This document shows, in pieces, positions 33,444-42,794 of a DNA stretch of 64,000 nt. The stretch is from Aureimonas populi (GTDB lineage Bacteria; Pseudomonadota; Alphaproteobacteria; Rhizobiales; Rhizobiaceae), in assembly GCF_017815515.1 (NCBI RefSeq), contig NZ_CP072611.1, positions 1,736,001 to 1,800,000 of the forward strand, in the 5' to 3' direction. The notes under the pieces are model-generated. The model searched no databases, had not been told where the DNA came from, and was given only the letters and a program-made list of their open reading frames with translations. The position numbers and the translations under genes are program-made. Numbering within the stretch: position 1 is the stretch's first letter; every line of letters begins with the position of its first letter.

Positions 33444-36026
33444 CTATCCGCCACGCCCCACGGCCTTCGAAAGCGCGGCCAGAAGCTCTTCGCTGGCGAA
33501 GGGCTTCTTGATCGCGCGAACCTCGCCCGCCTCGGCGGGATAGTCGATCTGCTCTCCATAGCCCGTGACGAAGACGAAGGGTACGCGGCGCTCGTCGAGA
33601 TCGGCAACCAGCGGGAAGCTCGTCTCGCTGCCGAGATTGACGTCGAGAAGCGCCACGTCCACGGCCTGCGCGTCGATGATCTTGCGCGCCTCCGCCACGC
33701 TGGCCGCGGTGAAGACCGCGCCCATGCCGTTGTCGAGCATGAGCTGCTCGGCATCGAGGGCGATGATCATGTTGTCCTCCACGATCAGGCCGCGAAGCCC
33801 GTCGAGCGCGCCGGGCAGGAACGAAGCGCCGGGCGCGTCGCCCTTCCCGTGCTCCGGCTTGCCGGAAGCCGCCGGGCGTGCGTCCGGCCGCAGCACCGTG
33901 GCGGGCAGGAGGAAGCTCGCCTCCAGCCCCGCCAGGCGGTAGTCCACCTGCGCCTCGCCACCGATATCGTGCGGGATGGAGCGCTCGATGATGGTGGAGC
34001 CGAAGCCCCGGCGCATGGGCGGCGTCACCGGCGGCCCGCCGCTCTCGCGCCAGAGGATGCGGCAGTTCCCGCTCGGCTCTATGGTCCAGTCCACCTTGAC
34101 GCTGCCGGAGGAATCGGAAAGCGCCCCGTATTTGGCAGAGTTCGTCACCAGCTCGTGGAAGACGAGAGCAAGGGTGGCGAAGGCGTTGGCCTCGATCAGG
34201 ATATCGGGTCCGGAGAGGTGGAAGCGCGCAGCCTTGTGCCCGATATAGGCGGAAATCTCCGTCTGGAGGATGTCGCGCAGCGAGACGGTGGAGAAGCTCT
34301 CGTTCGTCACCTGGTCGTGCGCGCGCGCCAGCGCCTGGATGCGCCCGCCGATGATGGCGGCGAACTCGTCGACGCTCTCCGCGCCCGGCTTGGACTGCGC
34401 CACCAGCGCGCGGATGAGGCTCAGCACGTTGCGCACGCGGTGGTTCAGCTCGGCGATCAGAAGCTCCTGGCGCTGCGAGGCGAGGGCCTGCTGCCGCTCG
34501 GTCTCCTCGTTGAAGCGCAGGAGCACTTCCAGGATCGAGATGCGCAGCGCCTCGGCGGCGCGAAGATCGGCGTCCGACCATGGCAGCGAGCGGCCGTGAA
34601 CGGTTTCCTTCCACGTCTCGAAGCTCTTGCGCGGCGTCAGCCGCGCCCCGTGGGGGCCGATGCCGCGCTCCTTGGTGTAGGGATCGCCAGCCCAGGTCAC
34701 GCTCTGGACGATCTCCTTGCGGAAGAAGAGGATGTAGTCGCGCGGCGAGCGGGAAACGGGAATGGCGAGCACGCCGGCCGCGCGATCCACGAAATCCTGC
34801 GCCGGCGGGTGCACGTCGGACAGGCCGTCGCTGGCATAGACGCGGCTCGCGCCCGCCCGGTTGAGGAAGCGGGCAAGCGCGCCGATCTCCTCGCCCGTCG
34901 GGCATTGCCCCATCGTCTGCGCCCGGCCCTTGGCGTAGAGGGCGAAGCCGTCGCAGTCGATGATCTCGCACAATTCCTCGGAGAAATCGGCGATCGCCTC
35001 GATGGAGGGCGTGGCGGCCACGATCTTGGCCACGAAGCGGTCGTGCAGCGTGCGGGCCTTCTCCTCGGCCGAGCGCTGCTCCTTGTAGAGCCGGCCCTCG
35101 ATGATGAGCGAGATCATCTGGCCGAAAAGCTCGACGGTGGAGCGCAGCTCCATCGGCAGATGGCGCGGGCCGTAGTGGTGCAGCGCGAAGAGCCCCCAGA
35201 GCTTGCCGTCGATGACGATGGAGATCGACATGGAGGCGCCCACCCCCATGTTCTTCAGATACTCGAGATGGATCGGCGAGACCGAGCGCAGCACCGAGAG
35301 CGACAGGTCGAGCGGTTGGCCGTGCGGGTCCAGCGAGGGCTGGATGCGAACCGGCTCGGCATCCACGTCGCAGATGATGCGGATCTGGTTGCGCACGTAG
35401 AGGGCGCGGGCCTGAACCGGAATGTCGCTGGCCGGATAGTTCAGCCCCAGGAAGGAGCCGATGCCGCCGCGCGCCGATTCGGCCACCACCGCGCCCGCGC
35501 CCGTGGGGGCGAACTTGTAAAGCATCACCCGGTCGAACCCCGTCACGCCCCGAAGCTGGCGCACGGCCTCCCGATAGAGGGTCGCGAGGTCCGGCGTCTT
35601 CTGGATGCGCGTCACCATCGTCTTGACGAGGGTGTTGGGATTCATGCCCGTGTCGAGCGCCGGCTCGGCCTCGATCACGATGGACTTGCCCGAAAGGTGG
35701 ATCGCCACGTCGAAGCGCTGGCCGGTGCCGATCAGGTCCACCCCGAACAGGCGCTCCGTCCCGTCGTTGGATGCCAGGGTCTGGAGGCGGCCGCGAATGG
35801 AATGGACCGCGTTCTGGCTCAGCACGCCCGTGATCGGCTCGCCGAGAAGCGCATCGGCCTCGCGGCCGAGAAAGGCGGCGATGTTCTCCGAGGCACGCTC
35901 GATCAGCCAGTCGGTCGAGACGGCGATCAGGAAGCCGAAGCCCTGGATGCCCCCGAGGAGATGGATCGGCTCCCGGTCGCAATTGGTCAGGTCGACCTTG
36001 AAGTCGGCTGGATCGGTGATCGTCAC
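33444..36026 (-). CDS. bphP: Bacteriophytochrome hybrid HWE histidine kinase
   Basis: Red/far-red light sensor of 860 residues starting at GTG 36026. Order: PAS (about 20-120, with chromophore Cys16 in DLTNCDREPIHL), GAF (about 140-300, with PASDIPVQARALYVRNQIR and His in SPIHLEYLKNMGV), and PHY (about 320-500, tongue motif LTPRKSFETWKETVHGRS). An HWE/HisKA_2 kinase follows (LNHRVRNVLSLIRALVAQS; WRESGGPPVTPPMRRGFGS). The C-terminal receiver has GLIVEDNMIIALDAEQ, the phospho-acceptor in VALLDVNLGS, and the Lys in KKPF. All biliverdin-attachment elements are present, so it should be photoactive. The start overlaps the haem oxygenase stop (GTGA), which ties pigment supply to the sensor. Confidence 0.95.
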   Translation of the reverse strand: MTITDPADFKVDLTNCDREPIHLLGGIQGFGFLIAVSTDWLIERASENIAAFLGREADALLGEPITGVLSQNAVHSIRGRLQTLASNDGTERLFGVDLIGTGQRFDVAIHLSGKSIVIEAEPALDTGMNPNTLVKTMVTRIQKTPDLATLYREAVRQLRGVTGFDRVMLYKFAPTGAGAVVAESARGGIGSFLGLNYPASDIPVQARALYVRNQIRIICDVDAEPVRIQPSLDPHGQPLDLSLSVLRSVSPIHLEYLKNMGVGASMSISIVIDGKLWGLFALHHYGPRHLPMELRSTVELFGQMISLIIEGRLYKEQRSAEEKARTLHDRFVAKIVAATPSIEAIADFSEELCEIIDCDGFALYAKGRAQTMGQCPTGEEIGALARFLNRAGASRVYASDGLSDVHPPAQDFVDRAAGVLAIPVSRSPRDYILFFRKEIVQSVTWAGDPYTKERGIGPHGARLTPRKSFETWKETVHGRSLPWSDADLRAAEALRISILEVLLRFNEETERQQALASQRQELLIAELNHRVRNVLSLIRALVAQSKPGAESVDEFAAIIGGRIQALARAHDQVTNESFSTVSLRDILQTEISAYIGHKAARFHLSGPDILIEANAFATLALVFHELVTNSAKYGALSDSSGSVKVDWTIEPSGNCRILWRESGGPPVTPPMRRGFGSTIIERSIPHDIGGEAQVDYRLAGLEASFLLPATVLRPDARPAASGKPEHGKGDAPGASFLPGALDGLRGLIVEDNMIIALDAEQLMLDNGMGAVFTAASVAEARKIIDAQAVDVALLDVNLGSETSFPLVADLDERRVPFVFVTGYGEQIDYPAEAGEVRAIKKPFASEELLAALSKAVGRGG

Positions 36027-36637
36027 GAAATGGCGGCTCTCGGCTCTGGTTCCGCCCCGGCCGCGCGCGCGGCGGCGAGGAAACAATCGAATGCCGCGTT
36101 GGCGGCGGCGAGGCATCGGGCAAAGCGAGCCTCTTGCCAGTCGAGGCCGGACGCTGCCTTCAGGAAGCGGTTGAAGCGCTCGGCCCCTTCAGAGGAAGCG
36201 AGATAGTGCGCGCTGGGCCGGGATGACAGGGCGCCGGCCTCCAATTTATGGAGACGGCGCAGCAAAATCATGCCGCCCAGGCGCGAGCCCTCCAGCACGT
36301 AGCCGATGCCCACGGCCGCTACGGTATCGGGCGTGCCGAAGGCCGGCGCGGGCAGCGGCGCGAGCGCCATCTCGGCCATGTCGCGCCGGAGCTGCGGCAG
36401 GCGCGATCCTTCGGCCCAGTCCGGCAGGAGGGAGGCGAGCGGCGCGGCGATCAGCGGCTCCAGCGCCTCGTGGCAGGCGTGGTTCATGCGGATGAAGCGG
36501 TGGTAGGGCGCGAGGTCGCCGGTGCGGAACATCGGGTCGAACAGCGCGTCGAGCCGCTCGTGCCGCTCTCGCGTGCCCTCGCGCAGGCGCGCGCGCAGTC
36601 GATGGTCCGGCCTGTGGGGGCGGGGTGCGTCGGGCAA
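36023..36637 (-). CDS. bphO: Haem oxygenase (biliverdin supply for the phytochrome)
   Basis: A 204-residue haem-oxygenase-fold protein that should open haem to biliverdin, the bacteriophytochrome chromophore. Evidence: LRARLREGTRERHERLDALF, where the His in RERHERLD is the expected proximal ligand, and the distal-helix motif GYVLEGSRLGGMILLRRL. I chose TTG 36637; there is no in-frame ATG near, and the 5' part of a longer frame overlaps puuB and has the wrong character. The ribosome binding site is weak, so the start is uncertain. Coupled by overlap to bphP downstream. Confidence 0.85.
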   Translation of the reverse strand: MPDAPRPHRPDHRLRARLREGTRERHERLDALFDPMFRTGDLAPYHRFIRMNHACHEALEPLIAAPLASLLPDWAEGSRLPQLRRDMAEMALAPLPAPAFGTPDTVAAVGIGYVLEGSRLGGMILLRRLHKLEAGALSSRPSAHYLASSEGAERFNRFLKAASGLDWQEARFARCLAAANAAFDCFLAAARAAGAEPEPRAAIS

Positions 36638-36654
36638 GGAATATCCGAAAGGGC

Positions 36655-37944
36655 TCAGAAGCGATCGCGAAGGGAGAACCACGTCATGGCGAGGAAAAGC
36701 AGGGGCGTGCGCAGGCGCCGCCCGCCCGGAAAGGCTGGAATGCGCAGAGCGGCCAGCGGTTCCAGCCGGTCGGGGCCCCCGGCCACGCGCTCGGCATAGA
36801 GCCGGCCGCAGAAATTCGACAGCATCACCCCGTGGCCCGACCAGCCGGCGAGCGTCGTGATGCCCGGCTCGACCTCGGCCACATAGGGCATGCGCGTCAT
36901 CGTCACGGCCACCGAGCCGCCCCAGGCATGGCTGATGGGCACGCCCTTGAGATGCGGCCATGTCGCCTCGATCTGCCGGCGGATCTGCGGCTCGATGGCG
37001 CTGGAGGCGGAGGAATAGGCCTCCCGCCCCCCGAAGAGCAGGCGGTTGTCGGCGCTCTTGCGGAAATAGCGAACGACGAAGCGCGAATCATCGACCGATT
37101 CGCCGCCCGGAATGACCCGCTCGGGCTCGGCCAGCGGTTCTGTCGCGGCGATGAAGGAGCGGATCGGCAGGACATGGGCGGCGGTGCGCGCGTTCAGCGT
37201 TCCGCCATGCGCGTTGGTGGCGATGAGGGCGCGCGCGGCGGTGACGGTGCCGAACGGGGTGCGCGCCTCGATCCTCCCGCCCCGGCGCTCCAGCGAGAGG
37301 ACGGGCGTCTCCTCATGGAGCGCCGCGCCCGCCTCGGCCGCCACGCGCGCGGTGCCCAGAAGCAGTTTCAGCGGATGGATATGGCCGGTGCCGGTATCGC
37401 TTATCCCGCCGAAATAGACGCTCGAGCCCAGCCGCTCGGCGGCTTCGCCACGCTCCATGAAGCGGGCATGGGCATAGCCGTAGCGCTCGGCGACCACCTG
37501 CGCCGCCTTACGGTACTCCTCGACATAGCCCTTCTTGTGGGCGAGCGAGAGCTGGCCGGGCCGGTAGTCGATCTCGATGTCGTTCTCGCGCGAGAAGGCG
37601 AGGAGATGGGCCTTGGCCTCCTCGGCCACGTCGAACAGGGTGCGGGAGCGCTCCAGGCCGATATGCTTTTCCAGCTCCACCGGCCAGAGCCGGTGGCCGG
37701 TGCCCATCTGCCCGCCATTGCGCCCGGACGCGCCGTCGCCGAGGCGATGGGCCTCCAGGAGCGCGACCGAGATCCCGGCCCGCGCCAGATGCGCGGCGGC
37801 CGACAGGCCCGTGAAGCCGCCGCCGACCACGACCACGTCCACCGTGCGCGAGCCGTCGAGCCGGGGATGGCGCGGCCGCGGCCCCACGCTGTCCTCGTAC
37901 CAGGAGCGGCCGGGGGAGATGGGCGAGCGGTAGGGGTCAGACAT
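36655..37944 (-). CDS. puuB: FAD-dependent gamma-glutamylputrescine oxidase-like protein
   Basis: A 429-residue DAO-family flavoenzyme. The dinucleotide-binding motif is VDVVVVGGGFTGLSAAAHLA, followed by SVALLEAHRLGDGASGRNGG, the typical PuuB/OrdL form. The C-terminal FAD contact is GITTLAGWSGHGVMLSNFCG. In the Puu pathway it oxidises gamma-glutamylputrescine; other gamma-glutamyl-amines are possible. ATG 37944 lies inside the last codons of the upstream puuA-like gene (8-bp overlap), so the two are coupled. Followed after 17 bp by bphO. Confidence 0.85.
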   Translation of the reverse strand: MSDPYRSPISPGRSWYEDSVGPRPRHPRLDGSRTVDVVVVGGGFTGLSAAAHLARAGISVALLEAHRLGDGASGRNGGQMGTGHRLWPVELEKHIGLERSRTLFDVAEEAKAHLLAFSRENDIEIDYRPGQLSLAHKKGYVEEYRKAAQVVAERYGYAHARFMERGEAAERLGSSVYFGGISDTGTGHIHPLKLLLGTARVAAEAGAALHEETPVLSLERRGGRIEARTPFGTVTAARALIATNAHGGTLNARTAAHVLPIRSFIAATEPLAEPERVIPGGESVDDSRFVVRYFRKSADNRLLFGGREAYSSASSAIEPQIRRQIEATWPHLKGVPISHAWGGSVAVTMTRMPYVAEVEPGITTLAGWSGHGVMLSNFCGRLYAERVAGGPDRLEPLAALRIPAFPGGRRLRTPLLFLAMTWFSLRDRF

Positions 37945-39472
37945 TGAGCAGCAGGAACTCGCGCTCCCAGGGGCTGATGACCTGCATGAAGGTCTCGTGC
38001 TCGCCGCGCTTGATGCCCGAGAAGGTGCCGACGAACTCGCGCGAGAAGACATCGTGGAAGCACGCCTCGCCCTCGAAGGCGGCCACGGCCTCCAGGAGCC
38101 CGCGCGGCAGCGAGATCACGCCGTCCTCGTTCACCGTGCGGTCCGTCGGCTGGTCGGGCTCCAGCCCGTTCGCCATGCCAAGCCAGCCGGAGGCCAGAGA
38201 GCCGGCGAGCGCCAGATAGGGATTGGCGTCGGAGGAGGGCAGGCGGTTCTCCACCCGCCGCCCGGCCGCGTCGGAAGTGGGCACGCGGAAGGCGGTCGTG
38301 CGGTTGTCGAAGCCCCAGGCATTGTTGGTGGGCGCGCTCATGCCGTGCGTCAGCCGGCGGTAGGAGTTCACATAGGGCGCCATCATGATGAGGGCGGCGG
38401 GCACGTAGCGCTGCATCCCGCCGATGAAGTGGCGGAAGAGGGCGGACGGGCTGCCGTCCTCGTTGGAAAAGACGTTGCGCCCGCTTTGCACATCCACCAC
38501 CGACTGGTGGATATGCATGGCCGAGCCCGGCTGGCCCTGGATGGGCTTGGCCATGAAGGTGGCGTAGATGCCGTGCTTGAGCGCGGCCTCGCGGATGGTG
38601 CGCTTGAAGAGGAAGACCTGGTCGGCCAGCTCGATCGGGTCGCCGTGCCGCAGATTGATCTCGAGCTGCGCCGCGCCCTCCTCGTGGATCAGGGTGTCGA
38701 TCTCCAGCCCCTGCCGGTCGGAGAAGTCGTAGATGTCGTCGATCAGCTCGTCGAACTCGTTGACCCCGCCAATGGAATAGGCCTGCCCGCCCTGGATCTG
38801 CCGCCCCGAACGGCCGATGGGCGGCGTCAGCGGATAGTCCGGGTCGATGTTCTTGGAGACGAGGTAGAACTCGATCTCGGGCGCCACCACCGCGCGCCAG
38901 CCGCGCTCCTCGTACAGCGCCAGCACGCGCTTCAAGACGTTGCGCGGCGTGTAGGGCACCGCGTTGCCGGCCGTGTCCACCACGTCGCAGATGATCTGCG
39001 CGGTCGGGTCGCTCTCCCAGGGCACCTCGCACAGCGTGGCAAGGTCGGGCATCAGCTTCAGGTCGCCGTCGTTCGGCGAATAGCGGAACTCGCCCGTCTC
39101 CTCCGGGTAGTCGCCGGAGATCGTGTGCATGAAGAGCGCGGAGGGCAGCGCTAGCGAGGTGTTGGCGGTGAATTTCTTGGTGGGCATCATCTTGCCGCGC
39201 GCCACGCCGGCAAGATCCGGCGTGATGCACTCGACATCGTCGATGCCGCGCCAGCGCAGCCATTGCGCGGCCTCCTCCATCGTCTTCACGCCGCGCTTGC
39301 GCTCCAGCACGGTGGGCGTGGCGGCCTCTATGTCGAGGAAGCGGCCCGCCTCCGGCGGCGCCTCTCGCTCGGAGCGCGAGGCGCGGCGCTCCTGGCCGTG
39401 GCCGTCGGCGCGGCGCTGGAAGGTGGAGGGGGCGTTCGCCTCCGATTTCGGAATCTTCGGGCGGTCGACCAT
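37937..39472 (-). CDS. puuA: Glutamine synthetase family protein (gamma-glutamylpolyamine synthetase, PuuA-like)
   Basis: A 511-residue type-III-like GS homologue that likely ligates glutamate to putrescine or another amine with ATP. Catalytic blocks: VVAPEIEFYLVSKN (first Glu), HEEGAAQLEINLRHGDPIEL, GSAMHIHQSVVDV (His and Glu/Gln site), NAWGFDNRTTAFRVP and RVENRLPSSDANPYLALAGS. ATG 39472 gives a 60-residue charged, probably disordered N-terminal extension before the GS beta-grasp part (TMEEAAQWLRWRGIDDVECI); a start nearer that Met is possible. Paired with the PuuB-like oxidase. The polyamine ABC transporter 4 kb away may feed this pathway. Confidence 0.88.
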   Translation of the reverse strand: MVDRPKIPKSEANAPSTFQRRADGHGQERRASRSEREAPPEAGRFLDIEAATPTVLERKRGVKTMEEAAQWLRWRGIDDVECITPDLAGVARGKMMPTKKFTANTSLALPSALFMHTISGDYPEETGEFRYSPNDGDLKLMPDLATLCEVPWESDPTAQIICDVVDTAGNAVPYTPRNVLKRVLALYEERGWRAVVAPEIEFYLVSKNIDPDYPLTPPIGRSGRQIQGGQAYSIGGVNEFDELIDDIYDFSDRQGLEIDTLIHEEGAAQLEINLRHGDPIELADQVFLFKRTIREAALKHGIYATFMAKPIQGQPGSAMHIHQSVVDVQSGRNVFSNEDGSPSALFRHFIGGMQRYVPAALIMMAPYVNSYRRLTHGMSAPTNNAWGFDNRTTAFRVPTSDAAGRRVENRLPSSDANPYLALAGSLASGWLGMANGLEPDQPTDRTVNEDGVISLPRGLLEAVAAFEGEACFHDVFSREFVGTFSGIKRGEHETFMQVISPWEREFLLLNV

Positions 39473-39493
39473 GGAATCCTTCGATGACGCGGA

Positions 39494-39521
39494 AACGCGC
39501 GGCCGATGATAGCCGCGCGTT
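39494..39521 (-). terminator. Hairpin terminator downstream of the aceA unit
   Basis: Arms AACGCGCGGC (39494-39503) and GCCGCGCGTT (39512-39521) with an 8-base loop lie 30 bp after the small gene behind aceA and 22 bp before the puuA start. TTTCC follows on the minus strand. It should separate the two units. Confidence 0.55.
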
Positions 39522-39550
39522 CCCCCTTTGGGCAAACCGCCTTTCGCGCC

Positions 39551-39808
39551 TCAGCCTTCCTTGCGCAGGATGACCGGAATCATGAGGTCGCCCCAGCAGC
39601 CGTTTCCGGAGTGGTGGCGGGCGGAGCGGACCAGCTCCACCGAGACGCCGCTTTCGACCGCCTTCATGACCGACTGGTTCAGCCGGTGCAGGTCGTTGGC
39701 CAGGCTGCGGATCGCCGCCTGCTGCGTCTCGTCCATGCTGGTGGACTGCTCCTCGGCGCGCTCGCGGACGCGGGTGCGGGGGCGCTCCAGTTCGGTGATG
39801 GCACTCAT
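39551..39808 (-). CDS. Small conserved-looking protein downstream of aceA
   Basis: An 85-residue soluble protein. The N-terminal half is charged (ELERPRTRVRERAEEQSTSM), the centre is helical (DETQQAAIRSLANDLHRLNQ) and the tail is HHSGNGCWGDLMIPVILRKE. Start ATG 39808 has a strong GGGAGAAG site. It lies 31 bp after aceA on the same strand, so it is co-transcribed with isocitrate lyase. I do not recognise a named family; a regulatory or stabilising role for AceA is only a guess. Confidence 0.65.
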   Translation of the reverse strand: MSAITELERPRTRVRERAEEQSTSMDETQQAAIRSLANDLHRLNQSVMKAVESGVSVELVRSARHHSGNGCWGDLMIPVILRKEG

Positions 39809-39839
39809 CTGTCTTCTCCCTTTTGGTGGCCTGTCCGGC

Positions 39840-41144
39840 TCATTCCGCCGCGATGTGGAGGGGGTTTTCCGGCTTGAACTGCGCGGCCTCGGTGGATTCA
39901 CCCATGGCCACGGTGGAGGATTCGCCGCCCGCGATGGCGGTGGCCACCGCGTCGAAATAGCCTGTGCCGACCTCGCGCTGGTGCTTGGTGGCGGTGTAGC
40001 CGTCGGCCTCGGCCGCGAACTCGGCCTCCTGGAGCTCGCAATAGGCGGCCATCTGCCGGTCCCTGTAGCCGCGCGCCAGCTCGAACATGCCGTAATTGAG
40101 CTGGTGGAAGCCCGCGAGCGTGATGAACTGGAACTTGTATCCCATGGCCCCCAGCTCGCGCTGGAACCGGGCGATGGTGGCCTCGTCGAGATTCTTCTTC
40201 CAGTTGAAGGAGGGCGAGCAATTATAGGCCAGCATCTGGCCGGGATGCTCGCGATGCACCCCCTCGGCGAACCTCCTGGCCTGCTCCAGGTCGGGCTTGG
40301 AGGTCTCGCACCAGATGAGATCGGCATAGGGCGCATAGGCGATGGCGCGCGCGATGCAGGGCTCCAGCCCGTTCTTCACGCGGTAGAAGCCCTCCGGCGT
40401 GCGCCCGGCCTCGTAGTCCACGAAGGGCCGGTCGCGCTCGTCGATGTCGGAGGTGAGGAGCTTGGCGGCCTCCGCATCGGTGCGCGCGATGACGAGGGTG
40501 GGCGTGCCCATCACGTCGGCGGCGAGCCGCGCGGCGTTGAGGTTGCGGATATGGGCCTGCGTGGGGATCAGCACCTTGCCGCCCAGATGCCCGCACTTCT
40601 TCTCCGAGGCGAGCTGGTCCTCGTAATGGACGCCCGCCGCGCCAGCCTCGATGAAGGCCTTCATGATCTCGAAGGCGTTGAGCGGCCCGCCGAAGCCGGC
40701 CTCCGCGTCGGCCACGATGGGCGCGAACCAGGTCTCGACCGAGCGCTTGCCCTCGGCGTGCTCGATCTGGTCGGCGCGCTGGAGCGTGCGGTTGATGCGT
40801 CGGCAAAGCTCCGGCGCGGCATTGGCCGGATAGAGCGACTGGTCGGGATACATCGCCGAGGCGGTGTTGGAATCGGCCGCGACCTGCCAGCCGGAAAGGT
40901 AGATGGCCTTCAGGCCCGCGCGCACCTGCTGCATGGCCTGGTTGCCTGTCATGGCGCCGAGCGAATTGACGAAATCCTCCTCGTGCAGAAGCGTCCAGAG
41001 GCGGTTCGCGCCTTCCTCGGCCAGTGTGTAGCGGATGCGCACCGACCCGCGCAGGCGCTCGGCGTCCGCTGCCGTATGGTTGCGCGCGACGCCCTCGAAA
41101 CGGCCCTGGGGCGCGGAGGGAACGAGCTTGTAAAAATCGGTCAT
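39840..41144 (-). CDS. aceA: Isocitrate lyase
   Basis: Cleaves isocitrate to glyoxylate and succinate, the first step of the glyoxylate shunt used on acetate and fatty acids; 434 residues (ATG 41144). The catalytic loop KKCGHLGGK is present (Cys near 184). Other blocks: [60 protein letters not shown], and [20 protein letters not shown]. Full length and canonical. It diverges from the ScfR-type regulator across a 220-bp region with repeated TTTACAAG sites. Malate synthase is not in the window. Confidence 0.98.
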   Translation of the reverse strand: MTDFYKLVPSAPQGRFEGVARNHTAADAERLRGSVRIRYTLAEEGANRLWTLLHEEDFVNSLGAMTGNQAMQQVRAGLKAIYLSGWQVAADSNTASAMYPDQSLYPANAAPELCRRINRTLQRADQIEHAEGKRSVETWFAPIVADAEAGFGGPLNAFEIMKAFIEAGAAGVHYEDQLASEKKCGHLGGKVLIPTQAHIRNLNAARLAADVMGTPTLVIARTDAEAAKLLTSDIDERDRPFVDYEAGRTPEGFYRVKNGLEPCIARAIAYAPYADLIWCETSKPDLEQARRFAEGVHREHPGQMLAYNCSPSFNWKKNLDEATIARFQRELGAMGYKFQFITLAGFHQLNYGMFELARGYRDRQMAAYCELQEAEFAAEADGYTATKHQREVGTGYFDAVATAIAGGESSTVAMGESTEAAQFKPENPLHIAAE

Positions 41145-41213
41145 GGCGTTACGATTCTCCCGGTATCGAAACTTGGGCGGATGGGCCGCTCGCCCTTCCG
41201 CTCTGATACGGGA

Positions 41214-41354
41214 TTTACAAGGTCGGGCGCGGCTTTCCGGAAAAACCGGGGTTTGGGCGGGGTGGAATGGGGTCGTCTTGTCTCGGTCTTTACAAGATCG
41301 CCTTGTAAAGATGTAAATGTCGAAAGGCCCGCGAGGCGGGCGGCATTTGTAAAG
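41214..41354. promoter_or_regulatory. Operator array between aceA and its ScfR-type regulator
   Basis: The central site CTTTACAAG-ATCGC-CTTGTAAAG (41288-41310) is a perfect 9-bp inverted repeat with a 5-bp spacer. Half-sites TTTACAAG at 41214-41221 and TTGTAAAG at 41347-41354 lie on either side, and a weaker ATGTAAATG is at 41311-41319. The array occupies the divergent promoter region. Regulators of the RamB/ScfR type bind such TTTGCAAA-like motifs near glyoxylate genes, so joint control of aceA and autoregulation are likely. Confidence 0.7.
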
Positions 41355-41364
41355 ATCGGTGAAG

Positions 41365-42786
41365 ATGGCCGAGAACAAGATCTTCGCGGGTCCCCGAGTG
41401 CGCCGCCTGCGCAACGGAATCGGGCTGACGCAGGCGGCCATGGCCAAGTCGCTCGGCATCTCGCCCTCCTATCTCAATCTCATCGAGCGCAACCAGCGCC
41501 CGCTCACCGTGCAGCTCATCCTCAAGCTCTCGGAGGTGCACCGGATCGATCCGGCCGGCCTGCACGGGTCGTCCGAGAAGGCCGTCTCGCTCGCCGAGCT
41601 GAAGGCCGTCTTCGCCGACCCGCTGCTGGCGGGCGAATTGCCGGGCGACCAGGAGCTGGTGGAGATCGCCGAGGCCGCGCCCAACGCGGCGGCGGGGCTG
41701 GTGAAGCTGCACGGCGCCTACAGGGAGCTGGAGGCGCGCCTCTCCGACCTCTCCGGCTTGCTGGCGCATGAGGGCAAGGCCGCGCCGCAGCCGGCCGCGC
41801 GCCTGCCGATGGACGAGGTGCAGGAGGTGCTGGAGAGCCGGCCGAACTTCTACCCCGCCCTCGACAGCGCCGCGGAGGCCTTCCATGCCGCGCTGGCGCC
41901 GGGCGACGATCCGGCCGGCGCCCTCAGGCGCTGGCTGCGTGAGGAGCACGACGTTTCGGTGCGCGTCCTGCCGGCCGAGACCATGCCGAACTGGCGACGG
42001 CGCTTCGACCGCCATTCGCGCCGCCTCTTCGTCTCCGAGCGCCTTTCGGCGCCCGACCGGCTGCGCGAGATTGCGGGGGAATGCGTGTCCCTGAGGCTTG
42101 GCGAGCTGGTGGAAGAGGAGGTGCGCTCCTTCTCCTTCCAGTCGCCCGAGGCGCGGCGGCTGGCGCGCGTGGAGCTGACGCGCTATGCGGCCCATGCGCT
42201 GATCATGCCCTATGGCGCCTTCCACGCGGCGGCCGAGCGCACCGCCTACGACGTGGAGGTGCTGTGCGCCCGCTTCCAGGTCTCCTTCGAGCAGGCGGCC
42301 AGCCGGCTGACCAGCCTCCAGCGCGCGGGCGCGCCGGGCGTGCCCTTCTTCCTCATGGAGATGGACCATGCCGGCCACCGGCTGCGCCGCGCCGGGGCGC
42401 GGGGCTTTCCGGCGCAGCGTTTCGGCGGCGGCTGCGTCAAGCTGCCGGTGCACGACGCCTTCGCGCAGGCCGGTCGCGTCCTGGTGGAGGCGGGCGAAAC
42501 CCCGGCCGGCGACGCTTTCCTGCTGGTGGCCCGCACGGTGGAGGGGCCGCGCGCGGGGGCGGGGGAGCGCCCGCGCCGCAGCGCCGTGCTTCTGGGCTGC
42601 GACCTCGCTTACAAGGACCGCCTCGTCTATGGCCGGCTGCTGCGGGAGGGCGCGGCCCTGAAGATCGGCCCCGCCTGCCGGCTGTGCGAGCGCGTCGGGT
42701 GCCTGGCCCGCGCCGAACCGCCCTTGACGCGCCCCCTCGGCCTCGACGAATGGACGAGCGGGCTGACCCCCTTCGACTTCCAGTAG
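41365..42786 (+). CDS. ScfR/RamB-family transcriptional regulator (XRE HTH + DUF2083)
   Basis: A 473-residue DNA-binding regulator of the short-chain fatty acyl-responsive family. The N-terminal HTH is [20 protein letters not shown], then [21 protein letters not shown] degenerate IrrE/ImmA-like middle (about 200-290) lacks a clear HEXXH. The C-terminal DUF2083 domain carries the Cys cluster [19 protein letters not shown] 41365 is chosen over a GTG two codons earlier. It diverges from aceA and has its own operator-like repeats, so it most likely controls glyoxylate-shunt expression in response to acyl-CoA status. GNAT follows after 8 bases. Confidence 0.9.
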   Translation: MAENKIFAGPRVRRLRNGIGLTQAAMAKSLGISPSYLNLIERNQRPLTVQLILKLSEVHRIDPAGLHGSSEKAVSLAELKAVFADPLLAGELPGDQELVEIAEAAPNAAAGLVKLHGAYRELEARLSDLSGLLAHEGKAAPQPAARLPMDEVQEVLESRPNFYPALDSAAEAFHAALAPGDDPAGALRRWLREEHDVSVRVLPAETMPNWRRRFDRHSRRLFVSERLSAPDRLREIAGECVSLRLGELVEEEVRSFSFQSPEARRLARVELTRYAAHALIMPYGAFHAAAERTAYDVEVLCARFQVSFEQAASRLTSLQRAGAPGVPFFLMEMDHAGHRLRRAGARGFPAQRFGGGCVKLPVHDAFAQAGRVLVEAGETPAGDAFLLVARTVEGPRAGAGERPRRSAVLLGCDLAYKDRLVYGRLLREGAALKIGPACRLCERVGCLARAEPPLTRPLGLDEWTSGLTPFDFQ

Positions 42787-42794
42787 AGGCTGTC

